The position numbers and the translations under genes were made by a program. Positions 15,503-26,667 of a stretch of DNA of 64,000 nucleotides are shown here, piece by piece. The notes under the pieces are model-generated. The model searched no databases, was not told where the DNA came from, and worked only from the letters and a program-made list of their open reading frames with translations. Position 1 is the stretch's first letter. Every line of letters starts with the position of its first letter. The stretch spans positions 62,001 to 126,000 of the forward strand of contig NZ_CAJYEB010000003.1 in NCBI RefSeq assembly GCF_913773735.1, written 5' to 3'. Source of the DNA: an uncultured Massilia sp. Its GTDB lineage: Bacteria; Pseudomonadota; Gammaproteobacteria; Burkholderiales; Burkholderiaceae_D.

Positions 15503-18364
15503 TCACGCCGTCGCGTTCGCGTCGGCCAGCTGCAGCTGGCGGTCGTTGAAGCGGCGGTACTGCAGCTGCCATTCGGACGGCTGCTGCACCGGCGTCACCT
15601 GCACCGCCGTCACCTTGTACTCGGGGCAGTTGGTGGCCCAGTCGGAGTTCTCCGTCGTGATCACGTTGGCGCCCGATTCGGGGAAGTGGAACGTGGTGTA
15701 GACCACGCCCGGCTGCATCCGCTCGGTGACGACGGCGCGCAGCACCGTGGCGCCGGCGCGGCTCTCGATGCCGACCCAGTCGCCGTCCTTGATGCCGCGC
15801 TCCTGGGCGTCGTGCGGATGCAGCTCGAGCCGGTCCTCGGCGTGCCACTGGACGTTTTCCGTGCGCCGCGTCTGCGCGCCCACGTTGTACTGCGACAGGA
15901 TGCGGCCCGTGGTCAGGATCAGCGGGTACTTGCGCGTCACCTTCTCGGACGTGCCCACGTACTGGGTGATGATGAAGCGGCCCTTGCCGCGCACGAAGGC
16001 GTCGACGTGCATCGTCGGCGTGCCTTCCGGCGCGGCGTCGTTGCATGGCCACTGGATGCTGCCCAGCCGCTCCAGCTTGTCGTAGCTGACGCCGCTGAAG
16101 GTGGGCGTCAGGCGCGCGATCTCGTCCATGATCTCGGACGGGTGGCGGTAGTCCATCGGGTAGCCCAGGCGGTTCGACAGCGCCACCGTCACTTCCCAGT
16201 CGGCGTAGCCGGCGCGCGGCGGCATCACCTTGCGCACGCGCGAGATGCGCCGCTCGGCATTGGTGAAGGTGCCGTCCTTTTCCAGGAACGAGGAGCCGGG
16301 CAGCAGCACGTGGGCGAACTTGGCCGTCTCGTTCAGGAAGATGTCCTGCACCACCACGCATTCCATCGCCTGCAGCGCGGCCGTCACGTGCTGGGTGTTC
16401 GGGTCCGACTGCACGATGTCCTCGCCCTGGCAGTACAGCCCCAGGAAGCTGCCGTCCAGCGCGGCCTCGAACATGTTCGGGATGCGCAGGCCCGGCTCGG
16501 CCTGCAGCGGCACGCCCCAGGCCTGCTCGAACATGCCGCGCACGGTGCCGTCGGACACATGGCGGTAGCCCGGCAGCTCGTGCGGGAAGGAGCCGATGTC
16601 GCACGAGCCCTGCACGTTGTTCTGGCCGCGCAGCGGATTCACGCCGACGCCTTCGCGCCCGACGTTCCCGGTCGCCATCGCCAGGTTGGCGATCGCCATC
16701 ACGGCGGTGGAACCCTGCGCGTGCTCGGTCACGCCCAGGCCGTAGTAGATGGCGGCGTTGCCCCCTAGCGCGTACAGGCGCGCGGCTTCGCGCACCAGTT
16801 GCGCCGGCACGCCGGTGATGTCGGCGGTCGCTTCCGGCGACTGCGCCGGCTGCGCCACGAAATCGCGCCACTGGGCAAAGGCCCGTTCCTCGCAGCGTTC
16901 GGCGACGAAGTCCGCGGCCAGCAGGCCCTCGGTGACGATCACGTGGGCCAGCGCCGACAGCAGCGCGACGTTGGTGCCGGGCCGCAGCTGCAGGTGGTAG
17001 TCGGCGCGCACGTGCGGCGACTTGATCAGGTCGATGCGGCGCGGATCGACCACGATCAGGCGCGCGCCCTGGCGCAGGCGCTTCTTCATGCGCGAGCCGA
17101 ACACCGGGTGGCCGTCGGTGGGATTGGCGCCGATGACCATGATCACGTCCGACTGCGCCACCGACCTGAAGCTCTGGGTGCCGGCCGACTCGCCCAGCGT
17201 CTGCTTGAGGCCGTAGCCCGTGGGCGAGTGGCACACGCGCGCACAGGTGTCGACGTTGTTGTTGCCGAACGCGGCGCGCACCAGCTTCTGCACCAGGTAG
17301 CCTTCCTCGTTGGTGCAGCGCGAGGACACGATGCCGCCGATCGCATCGACGCCGTGTTTCGCCTGGATGCGCTTGAATTCGGACGCCGCGTAGTCCAGTG
17401 CCTCGTCCCAGCTGACTTCCTTCCACGGATCGGTAATTTTCGCGCGGATCATCGGCTTCAGGATGCGGTCCTTGTGCGTCGCATAGCCCCAGGCGAAGCG
17501 GCCTTTCACGCACGCGTGGCCCTCGTTGGCCTGGCCGTCCTTGGCCGGCACCATGCGCACGACCTCGCTGCCCTTCATTTCCGCGTTGAGCGAGCAGCCC
17601 ACGCCGCAATAGGCGCAGGTGGTGGTGACCTTGTGCTCGGCCTGGCCCAGCCAGATCACCGATTTTTCCTGCAGCGTGGCGGTGGGGCAGGCTTCCACGC
17701 AGGCCCCGCACGACACGCATTCGGATTCCATGAACGGCTCGTCCTGGCCCGGCGAGACGCGGGAATCGAACCCGCGTCCGGAGATCGTCAGCGCGAACGT
17801 GCCCTGGGTCTCCTCGCAGGCGCGCACGCAGCGGTTGCAGACGATGCACTTCGAGGAATCGAAGGTGAAGTAGGGGTTCGACTCGTCCTTTTCCAGCTTG
17901 AGGTGGTTGGCGCCGTCGTCGCCGTAGCGCACCTCGCGCAGGCCGGTCACGCCGGCCATGTCCTGCAGCTCGCAGTTGCCGTTCGAGGGGCAGGTCAGGC
18001 AGTCCAGCGGGTGGTCGGAGATGTACAGCTCCATCACGCCCTTGCGCAGCGCCTGCAGCCTGGGCGTCTGGGTGCGCACCACCATGCCGTTTTCGGCCGG
18101 CGTGGTGCAGGAGGCGGGATAGCCGCGCCGGCCCTCGATCTCGACCAGGCACAGGCGGCAGGAGCCGAACGGTTCCAGGCTGTCGGTGGCGCACAGTTTC
18201 GGGATGTTGATGTCGGACAGCGCGGCGGCGCGCATCACCGAGGTGCCGGCGGGGACCGTGACGCGGGCGCCGTCGATGGTCAAGGTAACGTATTCGACGG
18301 CGGCGTCCAGCATGGCGGCGGGCGGCGGCGTGCCCAGGTCGCGGGTCAGGATGGTTTCGATCAT
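15503..18364 (-). CDS. fdsA: NAD-dependent formate dehydrogenase, alpha (molybdopterin) subunit
   Basis: A 953-residue catalytic subunit that oxidises formate to CO2. In order: an N-terminal [2Fe-2S] domain ('CRLCLVEIEG'), a His/Cys cluster region ('CLTCPSNGNCELQ'), two [4Fe-4S] clusters ('CIVCNRCVRACEE', 'CVSCGACVEACP'), the MopB cluster ('CAYCGVGC'), then the bis-MGD domains. The active-site residue is Cys in 'CARVCHSPTGYG', so no selenocysteine is used. The C-terminal cofactor domain carries 'LILTTGRILSQYNVG'. Cytoplasmic; electrons pass through FdsG and FdsB to NAD+. Confidence 0.96.
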   Translation of the reverse strand: MIETILTRDLGTPPPAAMLDAAVEYVTLTIDGARVTVPAGTSVMRAAALSDINIPKLCATDSLEPFGSCRLCLVEIEGRRGYPASCTTPAENGMVVRTQTPRLQALRKGVMELYISDHPLDCLTCPSNGNCELQDMAGVTGLREVRYGDDGANHLKLEKDESNPYFTFDSSKCIVCNRCVRACEETQGTFALTISGRGFDSRVSPGQDEPFMESECVSCGACVEACPTATLQEKSVIWLGQAEHKVTTTCAYCGVGCSLNAEMKGSEVVRMVPAKDGQANEGHACVKGRFAWGYATHKDRILKPMIRAKITDPWKEVSWDEALDYAASEFKRIQAKHGVDAIGGIVSSRCTNEEGYLVQKLVRAAFGNNNVDTCARVCHSPTGYGLKQTLGESAGTQSFRSVAQSDVIMVIGANPTDGHPVFGSRMKKRLRQGARLIVVDPRRIDLIKSPHVRADYHLQLRPGTNVALLSALAHVIVTEGLLAADFVAERCEERAFAQWRDFVAQPAQSPEATADITGVPAQLVREAARLYALGGNAAIYYGLGVTEHAQGSTAVMAIANLAMATGNVGREGVGVNPLRGQNNVQGSCDIGSFPHELPGYRHVSDGTVRGMFEQAWGVPLQAEPGLRIPNMFEAALDGSFLGLYCQGEDIVQSDPNTQHVTAALQAMECVVVQDIFLNETAKFAHVLLPGSSFLEKDGTFTNAERRISRVRKVMPPRAGYADWEVTVALSNRLGYPMDYRHPSEIMDEIARLTPTFSGVSYDKLERLGSIQWPCNDAAPEGTPTMHVDAFVRGKGRFIITQYVGTSEKVTRKYPLILTTGRILSQYNVGAQTRRTENVQWHAEDRLELHPHDAQERGIKDGDWVGIESRAGATVLRAVVTERMQPGVVYTTFHFPESGANVITTENSDWATNCPEYKVTAVQVTPVQQPSEWQLQYRRFNDRQLQLADANATA

Positions 18365-18374
18365 GGTCGTCTCC

Positions 18375-19943
18375 TCAGGCGGCGTGGCGGCTGGCGTCGG
18401 CCTGGCCGAAGTCTTCCGGGAAGTGGTTGAGTGCGGACAGCACCGGATACGGGGTCATGCCGCCCATGGCGCACAGCGAGCCGTTGAGCATGGTGTCGCA
18501 CAGGTCGCGCAGCAGCACCACCTGCTTGACCGGCTGGACGCCGGCGCGCAGCTTGTCGATGACTTCGACGCCGCGGGTGGAACCGATGCGGCAGGGCGTG
18601 CACTTGCCGCACGATTCGGCGGCGCAGAATTCCATCGCGTAGCGCGCCAGCGCGGCCATGTCGGCGCTGTCGTCGTGCACGACGATGCCGCCGTGGCCCA
18701 GCACCGCCCACAGCGCCGCGAAGGCTTCGTAGTCGAGCGGCGTGTCCCACTGCGATTCGGGCAGGTAGGCGCCCAGCGGACCGCCCACCTGCACCGCCTT
18801 GATCGGCCGGCCCGAGGCGCTGCCGCCGCCGTAGTCGTAGAGGATCTCGCGCAGCGTGACGCCGAACGCCAGCTCGATCAGGCCGCCCTGCTTGATGTTC
18901 CCGGCCAGCTGTACCGGCAGCGTGCCGCGCGAGCGGCCCATGCCGTAGTCCTGGTAGTACTGCGCGCCCTTGTCGAGGATGAGCGGGACGGCGGCCAGCG
19001 ACAGCACGTTGTTGATCACGGTGGGCTTGCCGAACAGGCCTGACAGCGCCGGCAGCGGCGGCTTGGCGCGCACGATGCCGCGCTTGCCCTCCAGGCTTTC
19101 CAGCAGCGCCGTCTCCTCGCCGCAGATGTAGGCGCCGGCGCCCTTGCGCACCTCGAGCTCGAAGGTGCGGCCGGAACTGAGCAGGTTGCGGCCCAGGAAG
19201 CCGTGGCAGCGCGCCGTGTCGATGGCGGCCTCCAGGCGCGCGATCGCGTGCGGGTATTCGCTGCGCACGTAGATGTAGCCGCGCGTGGCGCCGACGGCGA
19301 TGCCGGCGATCGTCATGCCCTCGATCAGCATGTAGGGATCGTCTTCCATCACGATGCGGTCGGCGAAGGTACCGGAATCGCCCTCGTCGGCATTGCAGAC
19401 CACGTATTTCTCGGTGCCGGCGGCCTTGAGCACCGTGTTCCACTTGATCCCGGTGGGGAAGGCCGCGCCGCCGCGCCCGCGCAGGCCGGAGCTCGTCACG
19501 GCCGCCACGATCTCGGACGGCGCCATCAGGAGGGCGTTGTGCAGGCCGCGCCAGCCGCCGTGCGCCTCGTAGTCCTGCAGCGACAGCGGGTCGGTGATGC
19601 CGACGCGCGCGAACGTCAGGCGCTGCTGGCGCGCCAGGTAGGGAATCCGGTCGACCGGGCCGGTGCACAGCGGATGCGTGGCGGCGGCGCTGGCGTGCGC
19701 ATGGAAGCCGGCGTCGAACAATCCCGCCACGTCGCCGGCCTCCACCGGGCCGAAGCCGATGCGGCCCTGCGCCGTCTCGACCTCGACCAGCGTCTCGAGC
19801 CACAGCAGGCCGCGCGTGCCGTTGCGCACGACCTGCACGTCGAGGCCGCGCTGGGCCGCCTCGGCCGCGATGGCGACGGCCACCTCGTCGGCGCCGACCG
19901 CCAGCGCGGCCGAGTCGCAGGGAACGAAGATGCGCGTGCTCAT
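18375..19943 (-). CDS. fdsB: NAD-dependent formate dehydrogenase, beta (NADH-binding) subunit
   Basis: A 522-residue NuoF-like diaphorase subunit. It contains the NADH/FMN site 'GLRGRGGAAFPTGIKW' (about residues 180-195), 'VVCNADEGDSGTF', and the [4Fe-4S] ligands in 'ESCGKCTPCRIGSTRG'. The first about 100 residues resemble the thioredoxin-like extension of FdsB. The ATG at 19943 overlaps the fdsG stop in ATGA, showing translational coupling. It passes electrons from FdsA to NAD+. Confidence 0.95.
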   Translation of the reverse strand: MSTRIFVPCDSAALAVGADEVAVAIAAEAAQRGLDVQVVRNGTRGLLWLETLVEVETAQGRIGFGPVEAGDVAGLFDAGFHAHASAAATHPLCTGPVDRIPYLARQQRLTFARVGITDPLSLQDYEAHGGWRGLHNALLMAPSEIVAAVTSSGLRGRGGAAFPTGIKWNTVLKAAGTEKYVVCNADEGDSGTFADRIVMEDDPYMLIEGMTIAGIAVGATRGYIYVRSEYPHAIARLEAAIDTARCHGFLGRNLLSSGRTFELEVRKGAGAYICGEETALLESLEGKRGIVRAKPPLPALSGLFGKPTVINNVLSLAAVPLILDKGAQYYQDYGMGRSRGTLPVQLAGNIKQGGLIELAFGVTLREILYDYGGGSASGRPIKAVQVGGPLGAYLPESQWDTPLDYEAFAALWAVLGHGGIVVHDDSADMAALARYAMEFCAAESCGKCTPCRIGSTRGVEVIDKLRAGVQPVKQVVLLRDLCDTMLNGSLCAMGGMTPYPVLSALNHFPEDFGQADASRHAA

Positions 19944-20455
19944 ACGGCCTCCATGGCGGCTTGGGTAGCCTGGGTGCTGGTGGCGTCGGCGACCAGGCGG
20001 TCGAAGCGCGCCGGCGTGACGCGGGCGAACACGGCGTCGTTGATCGTCAGCGCCGGCGCGCTGGCGCACAGGCCCAGGCAGTACACGGGGGCGAGCGAGA
20101 ACGCGCCGTCCGCGCTGTGGCCGTGCGGACCGCAGCCCAGCGCCTCCTGCGCATGCGCCAGCAGGCGTTCGGCGCCCATGCTGCGGCAGGCCTCGGCCTG
20201 GCACACCTGCACCGCGCAGCGGGCCGGCGGCGCGCTGCGGAAATGGTGGTAGAAGGTGATCACGCCATGGACCTCGGCGCGCGACAGGTTGAAGTGCTGC
20301 GCGATCGCCGGCACCTGGCCGGGCGGGACGTAGCCGAGCGTGTCCTGCAGCGCGTGCAGCAGCGGCAGGAGCTGGTCCTGGCCGGTGCCGTGCCGGGCGA
20401 GGACCGCGGCGGTGATGTCGCCGACAGCGGCGGCGGGGGCAGGCTGTGCGTTCAT
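19940..20455 (-). CDS. fdsG: NAD-dependent formate dehydrogenase, gamma subunit
   Basis: A 171-residue NuoE-like [2Fe-2S] protein. The cluster ligands are two Cys in 'CAVQVCQAEAC' and two in 'YCLGLCASAPA', the usual C-x4-C ... C-x3-C pattern. The helix before them ('RAEVHGVITFYHHFR') is typical. I chose the ATG at 20455 (AAGGAG at good spacing) over an in-frame ATG at 20479 that overlaps a palindromic site. It is the first gene of fdsGBAD. Confidence 0.93.
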   Translation of the reverse strand: MNAQPAPAAAVGDITAAVLARHGTGQDQLLPLLHALQDTLGYVPPGQVPAIAQHFNLSRAEVHGVITFYHHFRSAPPARCAVQVCQAEACRSMGAERLLAHAQEALGCGPHGHSADGAFSLAPVYCLGLCASAPALTINDAVFARVTPARFDRLVADATSTQATQAAMEAV

Positions 20456-20477
20456 GGCGTCTCCTTGGTGGCCGCTC

Positions 20478-20493
20478 ATGTTCGGTCGAACAT
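20478..20493. promoter_or_regulatory. Palindrome ATGTTCG-GT-CGAACAT in the fds leader
   Basis: A perfect 7-bp inverted repeat with a 2-bp centre lies 23 bp upstream of the fdsG start, within the region shared with the divergent regulator gene at 20569. Position and symmetry suit an operator for that regulator. Between it and the regulator gene, AT-rich sequence near 20506-20520 (TTTAATGTTATAAAT) may hold the promoters. The assignment is inferred. Confidence 0.5.
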
Positions 20494-20568
20494 ATGCAGG
20501 GCCGGTTTAATGTTATAAATCCAGCCTAGCACCCGAAAAATGCGGAATCAATAGGAAATAAATTGCAT

Positions 20569-21633
20569 ATGCTGAAGGTCGAAATCCATCCCGACTGGAT
20601 CCTGCGCGATGCCCGCGGCAACCCCGTCGCGCTGCCCGCGCTGCTGGCACTGCTGGCGGCGGTGGGCCGCACCGGCAGCATTTCCAAGGCCGCCGCGGCC
20701 TGCGGGATGTCCTACCGCCATGCCTGGGGCCTGCTGCAGCAGTTCGGCGAGCAGTTCGGCGCCCAGCTGGTGCACAAGGTGCGCGGCCAGGGCACGCTGC
20801 TGTCGCCGCTGGCGGAAAAGCTGATCTGGGCCGACCGCCGCATCAGCGCACGCCTGAGCCCGCTGCTGGACAGCCTGGCGTCCGAGCTGCAGCAGGAACT
20901 GGCGCGGGTGCTGGCCGCCGACGCCCAGGTGCTGCGCCTGACGGCCTCGCACGGCTTCGCGGTGGCGGCCCTGGTCGCGCAGCTGGGCGAGCAGGGCGTC
21001 ACGGTCGACATCAAGTACCGCAGCAGCACCGAGGCCGTGGCGGCGCTGGCGCGGGGCGAGTGCGACCTGGCGGGCTTCCACTTGCCGGTGGGCCAGTTCG
21101 AGCAGGCCGCGGCGGCCGCGCACCGGCTGTGGCTGGACCCGGACCGGCACGCCTTCCTGCACCTGGCCTACCGCCAGCAGGGGCTGTTCGTCGCCAAGGG
21201 CAATCCGCACGGGGTGACGGGGCTGGACGACCTGGTGCGTCCCGGCCTGCGCTTCGTCAACCGCCAGCACGGCTCCGGCACCCGCGTGCTGCTGGAGCTG
21301 CTGCTGGCCGACCGCGCGCTCGACCCGGCCCGCATCGCCGGTTTCGACAGCGCCGAATTCACCCACGCGGCGGTGGCGGCCTACGTGGCGAGCGGGATGG
21401 CCGACGTCAGCTTCGGCGTCGAGACGGCGGCGCGGCGCTTCGACCTCGACTTCATCCCCGTCTGCCGCGAGCGCTACTTCCTGGCCTGCGACCGCGCGGC
21501 GCTGGCCACCCCGCTGCTGGGCGCGGTGCGCGCGGCGCTGGACAGCGCCACCTTCCGCGCCGCGCTGGACGGCTTGCCCGGGTATGACGGAACGTCGTCC
21601 GGCGCCCTGGAGACGCCTTTCCAGGAACGGTAG
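20569..21633 (+). CDS. ModE-like HTH regulator with periplasmic-binding-protein-like sensor domain
   Basis: A 354-residue regulator. The first about 110 residues form a ModE/LysR-type HTH ('GSISKAAAACGMSYRHAWGLLQQF'). The rest is a binding-protein-like domain (PF12727 type): 'GLRFVNRQHGSGTRVLLELLL' and 'FTHAAVAAYVASGMADVSFGVE'. Such proteins usually sense molybdate or an organic ligand and sit beside formate dehydrogenase genes. It is divergent from fdsGBAD, so control of fds is likely. The ATG at 20569 lies 10 nt after AGGAAA; an upstream in-frame TTG at 20563 has tighter spacing and cannot be excluded. Confidence 0.82.
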   Translation: MLKVEIHPDWILRDARGNPVALPALLALLAAVGRTGSISKAAAACGMSYRHAWGLLQQFGEQFGAQLVHKVRGQGTLLSPLAEKLIWADRRISARLSPLLDSLASELQQELARVLAADAQVLRLTASHGFAVAALVAQLGEQGVTVDIKYRSSTEAVAALARGECDLAGFHLPVGQFEQAAAAAHRLWLDPDRHAFLHLAYRQQGLFVAKGNPHGVTGLDDLVRPGLRFVNRQHGSGTRVLLELLLADRALDPARIAGFDSAEFTHAAVAAYVASGMADVSFGVETAARRFDLDFIPVCRERYFLACDRAALATPLLGAVRAALDSATFRAALDGLPGYDGTSSGALETPFQER

Positions 21634-21662
21634 GGAGGGCATGCGAGGCGAGTTTCAGAATC

Positions 21663-21676
21663 TTGACCGCGATCAA
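21663..21676. promoter_or_regulatory. Crp/Fnr-type site 1 (TTGACCGCGATCAA) upstream of frc1
   Basis: A 5-4-5 inverted repeat centred at 21669.5. A -10-like GATAAG begins at 21698, 28.5 bp from the centre, which matches activation from about -41. The frc1 start codon is 89 bp downstream. Near-identical sites precede oxlT (29972) and oxc (34592), so this looks like a shared operator of the oxalate genes. Confidence 0.7.
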
Positions 21677-21764
21677 GTGGTAAAAGCTGGACGTTTCGAT
21701 AAGATGGGCCGGCACCGCCACCTCCGTGGCGCCAGGACAAAAAAAACCCATCGAGGAGACCGGC

Positions 21765-23012
21765 ATGAGCAAGGCACTGGAAGGCGTTCGCGTTCTCGAT
21801 TTCACCCACGTCCAGTCGGGCCCCACCTGCACGCAGCTGCTGGCCTGGTTCGGCGCCGACGTCATCAAGGTGGAACGGGCGGGAGAGGGCGATGCCACCC
21901 GCGCGCAACTGCGCGACATCCCCGGCGTGGACAGCCTGTATTTCACGATGCTGAACCATAACAAGCGTTCGATCACGCTCGACGCCAAGCACCCGGCCGG
22001 CAAGGAGGTGCTGGAAACCCTGATCCGCGACTGCGACGTGCTGGTCGAGAATTTCGCGCCCGGCGCGCTGGACCGCATGGGCTTTTCCTGGGAGCGCATC
22101 CAGGCGCTCAATCCGCGCATGATCGTCGCGTCCGTGAAGGGCTTCGGCCCCGGCCCGTACGAGCACTGCAAGGTGTACGAGAACGTGGCGCAGTGCACCG
22201 GCGGCTCGGCCTCCACCACCGGCTTCGACGACGGCCCGCCGGTCGTCACCGGCGCCCAGATCGGCGACAGCGGCAGCGGCCTGCACCTGGCCCTGGGCAT
22301 CGTCACCGCCCTGTACCAGCGCCAGGCCACCGGGCGCGGCCAGCGCGTGCTGACGGCGATGCAGGACGCCGTGCTGAACCTGTGCCGCGTCAAGCTGCGC
22401 GACCAGCAGCGCCTCGAGCGCAACGGCGTGATGGAAGAATATCCGCAGTACGCGTTCGGCGAGTTCGGCAGCGCGGTGCCGCGCGCCGGCAACGCGTCCG
22501 GCGGCGGCCAGCCCGGCTGGATCCTCAAGTGCAAGGGCTGGGACAGCGACCCGAACGCGTACATCTATTTCATCGCCCAGGCCGCGGTATGGCCGGCGAT
22601 CTGCCGCGTGATCGGGCGCGAGGAGTGGATCACGCATCCCGACTTCGCCACGCCGCGCGCGCGCCTGCCGCGCCTGATGGAGATCTTCGCCACCATCGAG
22701 GAGTGGACGAAGACGCTCACCAAGTTCGAGGTGATGGACATCCTGAACCAGTACGACATTCCCTGCGGCCCGATCCTGTCGATGAAGGAGATCGCCGAGG
22801 AACCGTCGCTGCGCGCCACCGGCACCATCGTCGAGGTCGAGCATCCCGAGCGCGGCAGCTACCTCACGGTGGGCAACCCGATCAAGCTGTCGGACAGCCC
22901 CACCGAGGTGCGCCGCTCGCCGCTGCTGGGCGAGCACACCGACGAAGTGCTGGCGCAGCTCGGCTACAGCGCGGCCCAGATCGCCGCGCTGCGCGAACAG
23001 CGCGCGATCTGA
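21765..23012 (+). CDS. frc: Formyl-CoA:oxalate CoA-transferase-like protein, copy 1
   Basis: A 415-residue class III CoA-transferase, close to frc2 at 36526. It would move CoA from formyl-CoA to oxalate. The catalytic Asp is at residue 168 in G-D-S-G-S-G-L-H, where frc2 has G-D-S-N-T-G-M-H. The active-site glycine loop reads S-G-G-G-Q (245-249), with Ser in place of the first Gly. These changes may shift substrate preference, so formyl-CoA:oxalate activity is less certain than for frc2. AGGAGAC precedes the ATG at 21765. It stands alone, preceded by Crp/Fnr site 1. Confidence 0.85.
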   Translation: MSKALEGVRVLDFTHVQSGPTCTQLLAWFGADVIKVERAGEGDATRAQLRDIPGVDSLYFTMLNHNKRSITLDAKHPAGKEVLETLIRDCDVLVENFAPGALDRMGFSWERIQALNPRMIVASVKGFGPGPYEHCKVYENVAQCTGGSASTTGFDDGPPVVTGAQIGDSGSGLHLALGIVTALYQRQATGRGQRVLTAMQDAVLNLCRVKLRDQQRLERNGVMEEYPQYAFGEFGSAVPRAGNASGGGQPGWILKCKGWDSDPNAYIYFIAQAAVWPAICRVIGREEWITHPDFATPRARLPRLMEIFATIEEWTKTLTKFEVMDILNQYDIPCGPILSMKEIAEEPSLRATGTIVEVEHPERGSYLTVGNPIKLSDSPTEVRRSPLLGEHTDEVLAQLGYSAAQIAALREQRAI

Positions 23013-23042
23013 CCGCCTGCCCGGCCCGGCTTCGCACCGGCG

Positions 23043-23957
23043 TCAGCGCGCGCCGCGGGTCCAGTACCCCGGCTGCGCGTAGGCCACCTTCAGCGCGTCG
23101 ATGAAGGCGCGCACGCGCGCCGGCAGGTGGCGCTGCTGCATGTAGACGGCCATGATGTCGTAGGCGGGCAGCGCGTAGTCGTCCAGCACCGTGATCAATT
23201 CCCCCGCCTCCAGCTGCGCCTGGATTTCCCAGGTCGAGCGCCAGGCCAGCCCCAGTCCCTCGCTGGCCCAGCGGTGCAGCAATTCCCCGTCGTTGCAATC
23301 GAGCTGGCCGTCCACCTTGACCGTGACCGGCCTGCCGTCCTTCTGGAAGTACCAGCCGCGCTGCTGCCCTCCCTGCAGGTTGAAGGCGAGGCAGTTGTGG
23401 CGGGCCAGGTCGTCCAGCGTGCGCGGGATGCCGCAGCGTTCGAAATAGGCCGGCGTGCCGCACACCACGCGCCGGTTCGAGGCCAGGCGCACGGCGACGA
23501 AGCTCGGGTCGAGCACGCCGCCGATGCGGATGCCCAGCTCGTAGCCCTCGCGCACCAGGTCGACCACCTGGTCGGTGAGGTTGAACGAGATCCGCACCTT
23601 CGGATGCGCGGCCAGGAACGGCGGCGCGTGCGGCGCCACGTGCAGGCGCCCGAACGCGGCCGGGGCCGACACGATCAGGTGGCCGCTGGCCTCGCCGCGG
23701 CCCTCCGACACGATGGTCTCGGCCACCTCGAGGTCGGCCAGCAGCTTGCGGCAATGTTCGAGGAACAGCGTGCCGGCCTCGGTCAGCGCCAGGTGGCGCG
23801 TGGTCCGGTGCAGCAGCTTGACGCCCAGGCGCCGTTCCAGCGCATCGATGCGCCGGCCCAGCATCACGGGGGTGACGTGCTGCGCGAGCGCGGCGCGCGC
23901 CAGGCTGCCCTGGTCGACGGCATCGACGAAGGCGCTCATCTCCTTGATCTTGTCCAT
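23043..23957 (-). CDS. LysR-family regulator divergent from gcl
   Basis: A 304-residue LysR regulator. The HTH is at residues 1-60 ('VDQGSLARAALAQHVTPVMLG', 'LERRLGVKLLHRTTRHLALTEAG'), with a C-terminal ligand domain. The ATG at 23957 begins M-D-K-I-K-E-M, the usual subgroup start. The 137-bp gap to gcl holds a 27-bp palindrome, 7 bp from this start, suited to self-regulation and gcl control. Likely ligands are glyoxylate-pathway intermediates, an inference from position. Confidence 0.85.
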   Translation of the reverse strand: MDKIKEMSAFVDAVDQGSLARAALAQHVTPVMLGRRIDALERRLGVKLLHRTTRHLALTEAGTLFLEHCRKLLADLEVAETIVSEGRGEASGHLIVSAPAAFGRLHVAPHAPPFLAAHPKVRISFNLTDQVVDLVREGYELGIRIGGVLDPSFVAVRLASNRRVVCGTPAYFERCGIPRTLDDLARHNCLAFNLQGGQQRGWYFQKDGRPVTVKVDGQLDCNDGELLHRWASEGLGLAWRSTWEIQAQLEAGELITVLDDYALPAYDIMAVYMQQRHLPARVRAFIDALKVAYAQPGYWTRGAR

Positions 23958-23964
23958 GTCATCA

Positions 23965-23991
23965 GTATTCCATACCCCAGGTATCGAATAC
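23965..23991. promoter_or_regulatory. 27-bp palindrome in the lysR-gcl intergenic region
   Basis: Arms GTATTCCATACC and GGTATCGAATAC match as inverted repeats at 11 of 12 positions around a 3-bp centre. It lies between the divergent LysR gene (start 23957) and gcl (start 24095), the standard place for a LysR operator. Confidence 0.6.
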
Positions 23992-24094
23992 ACCGATTTT
24001 TTGTGCGCTTATCAAGGCCGGCGCAACGTCCTAGCATGACGCATCGATTCTCGCGCAATGCAGCGCATTGCATTCACCTTTTGTCGGAGGAATG

Positions 24095-25837
<1,743 letters not shown>

Positions 25838-25864
25838 TCGCAGACGACGACCCAAGGAGGAACC

Positions 25865-26641
25865 ATGAAACTGGCCGCCAACCTGACGATGCTGTTTACC
25901 GAGTTCGATTTCCTCGAGCGCTTCGAGAAGGCCGCCCAGGCCGGCTTTCGCGGCGTCGAATTCCTGTTTCCCTATGCCTGGCCGGCGCGCCAGATCGCCG
26001 AGAAGCTCGACGCCCACCGCCTGGAACTGGTGCTGCACAACCTGCCGGCCGGCGACTGGGCCGCGGGCGAGCGCGGCATCGCCTGCCACCCGGGGCGGCG
26101 CGCCGAATTCGAGGAGGGCGTGTCGGTCGCGATCGCCTATGCGCTGGCGCTGGGCGTCAGGCAGCTGAACTGCCTGGCCGGCATCGTGCCGCCCGGCGTC
26201 GACCGCGCCGAGGCGCACGACACGCTGGTGGAGAACCTGGCGTTCGCCGCGCGCCGCCTGAAGGAAGCGGGGCTGGCGCTGCTGGTCGAGCCGATCAACA
26301 CCTTCGACATTCCCGGCTTCTTCCTGAGCGGCACGCGCCAGGCGCTGGACGTCATCCGCGCCACCGGCGCCGACAACCTGTTCCTGCAGTACGACGTCTA
26401 CCACATGCAGCGCATGGAGGGCGAGCTGGCCGCCACCATCGAGGCGAACCTGGCGTCGATCCGCCACATCCAGGTCGCCGACAACCCGGGCCGCCACGAA
26501 CCCGGCACCGGCGAGATCAACTACCGCTACCTGCTGGACCGGCTCGACCGCCTCGGCTACACCGGCTGGATCGGCTGCGAATACAAGCCGCGCACCACCA
26601 CCTACGACGGCCTGGACTGGCTGGTGCAGCACGGTGCCTGA
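25865..26641 (+). CDS. hyi: Hydroxypyruvate isomerase
   Basis: A 258-residue TIM-barrel isomerase that interconverts hydroxypyruvate and tartronate semialdehyde. Family features are 'KLAANLTMLFTEFDFLERF', 'LVEPINTFDIPGFFLS' with the metal-binding Glu, 'QYDVYHMQRMEG' and 'QVADNPGRHEPGTGEINY'. A perfect AAGGAGG precedes the ATG, 27 bp after gcl, so it is the second gene of the operon. Confidence 0.95.
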   Translation: MKLAANLTMLFTEFDFLERFEKAAQAGFRGVEFLFPYAWPARQIAEKLDAHRLELVLHNLPAGDWAAGERGIACHPGRRAEFEEGVSVAIAYALALGVRQLNCLAGIVPPGVDRAEAHDTLVENLAFAARRLKEAGLALLVEPINTFDIPGFFLSGTRQALDVIRATGADNLFLQYDVYHMQRMEGELAATIEANLASIRHIQVADNPGRHEPGTGEINYRYLLDRLDRLGYTGWIGCEYKPRTTTYDGLDWLVQHGA

Positions 26642-26667
26642 CCCCACTTCAACGACAAGGAGACATC

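Noticed and set aside
17239..17300. Selenocysteine at the FdsA active site
   Set aside because: The codon reads Cys in the 'CARVCHSPTGYG' motif; no in-frame TGA or SECIS is present.
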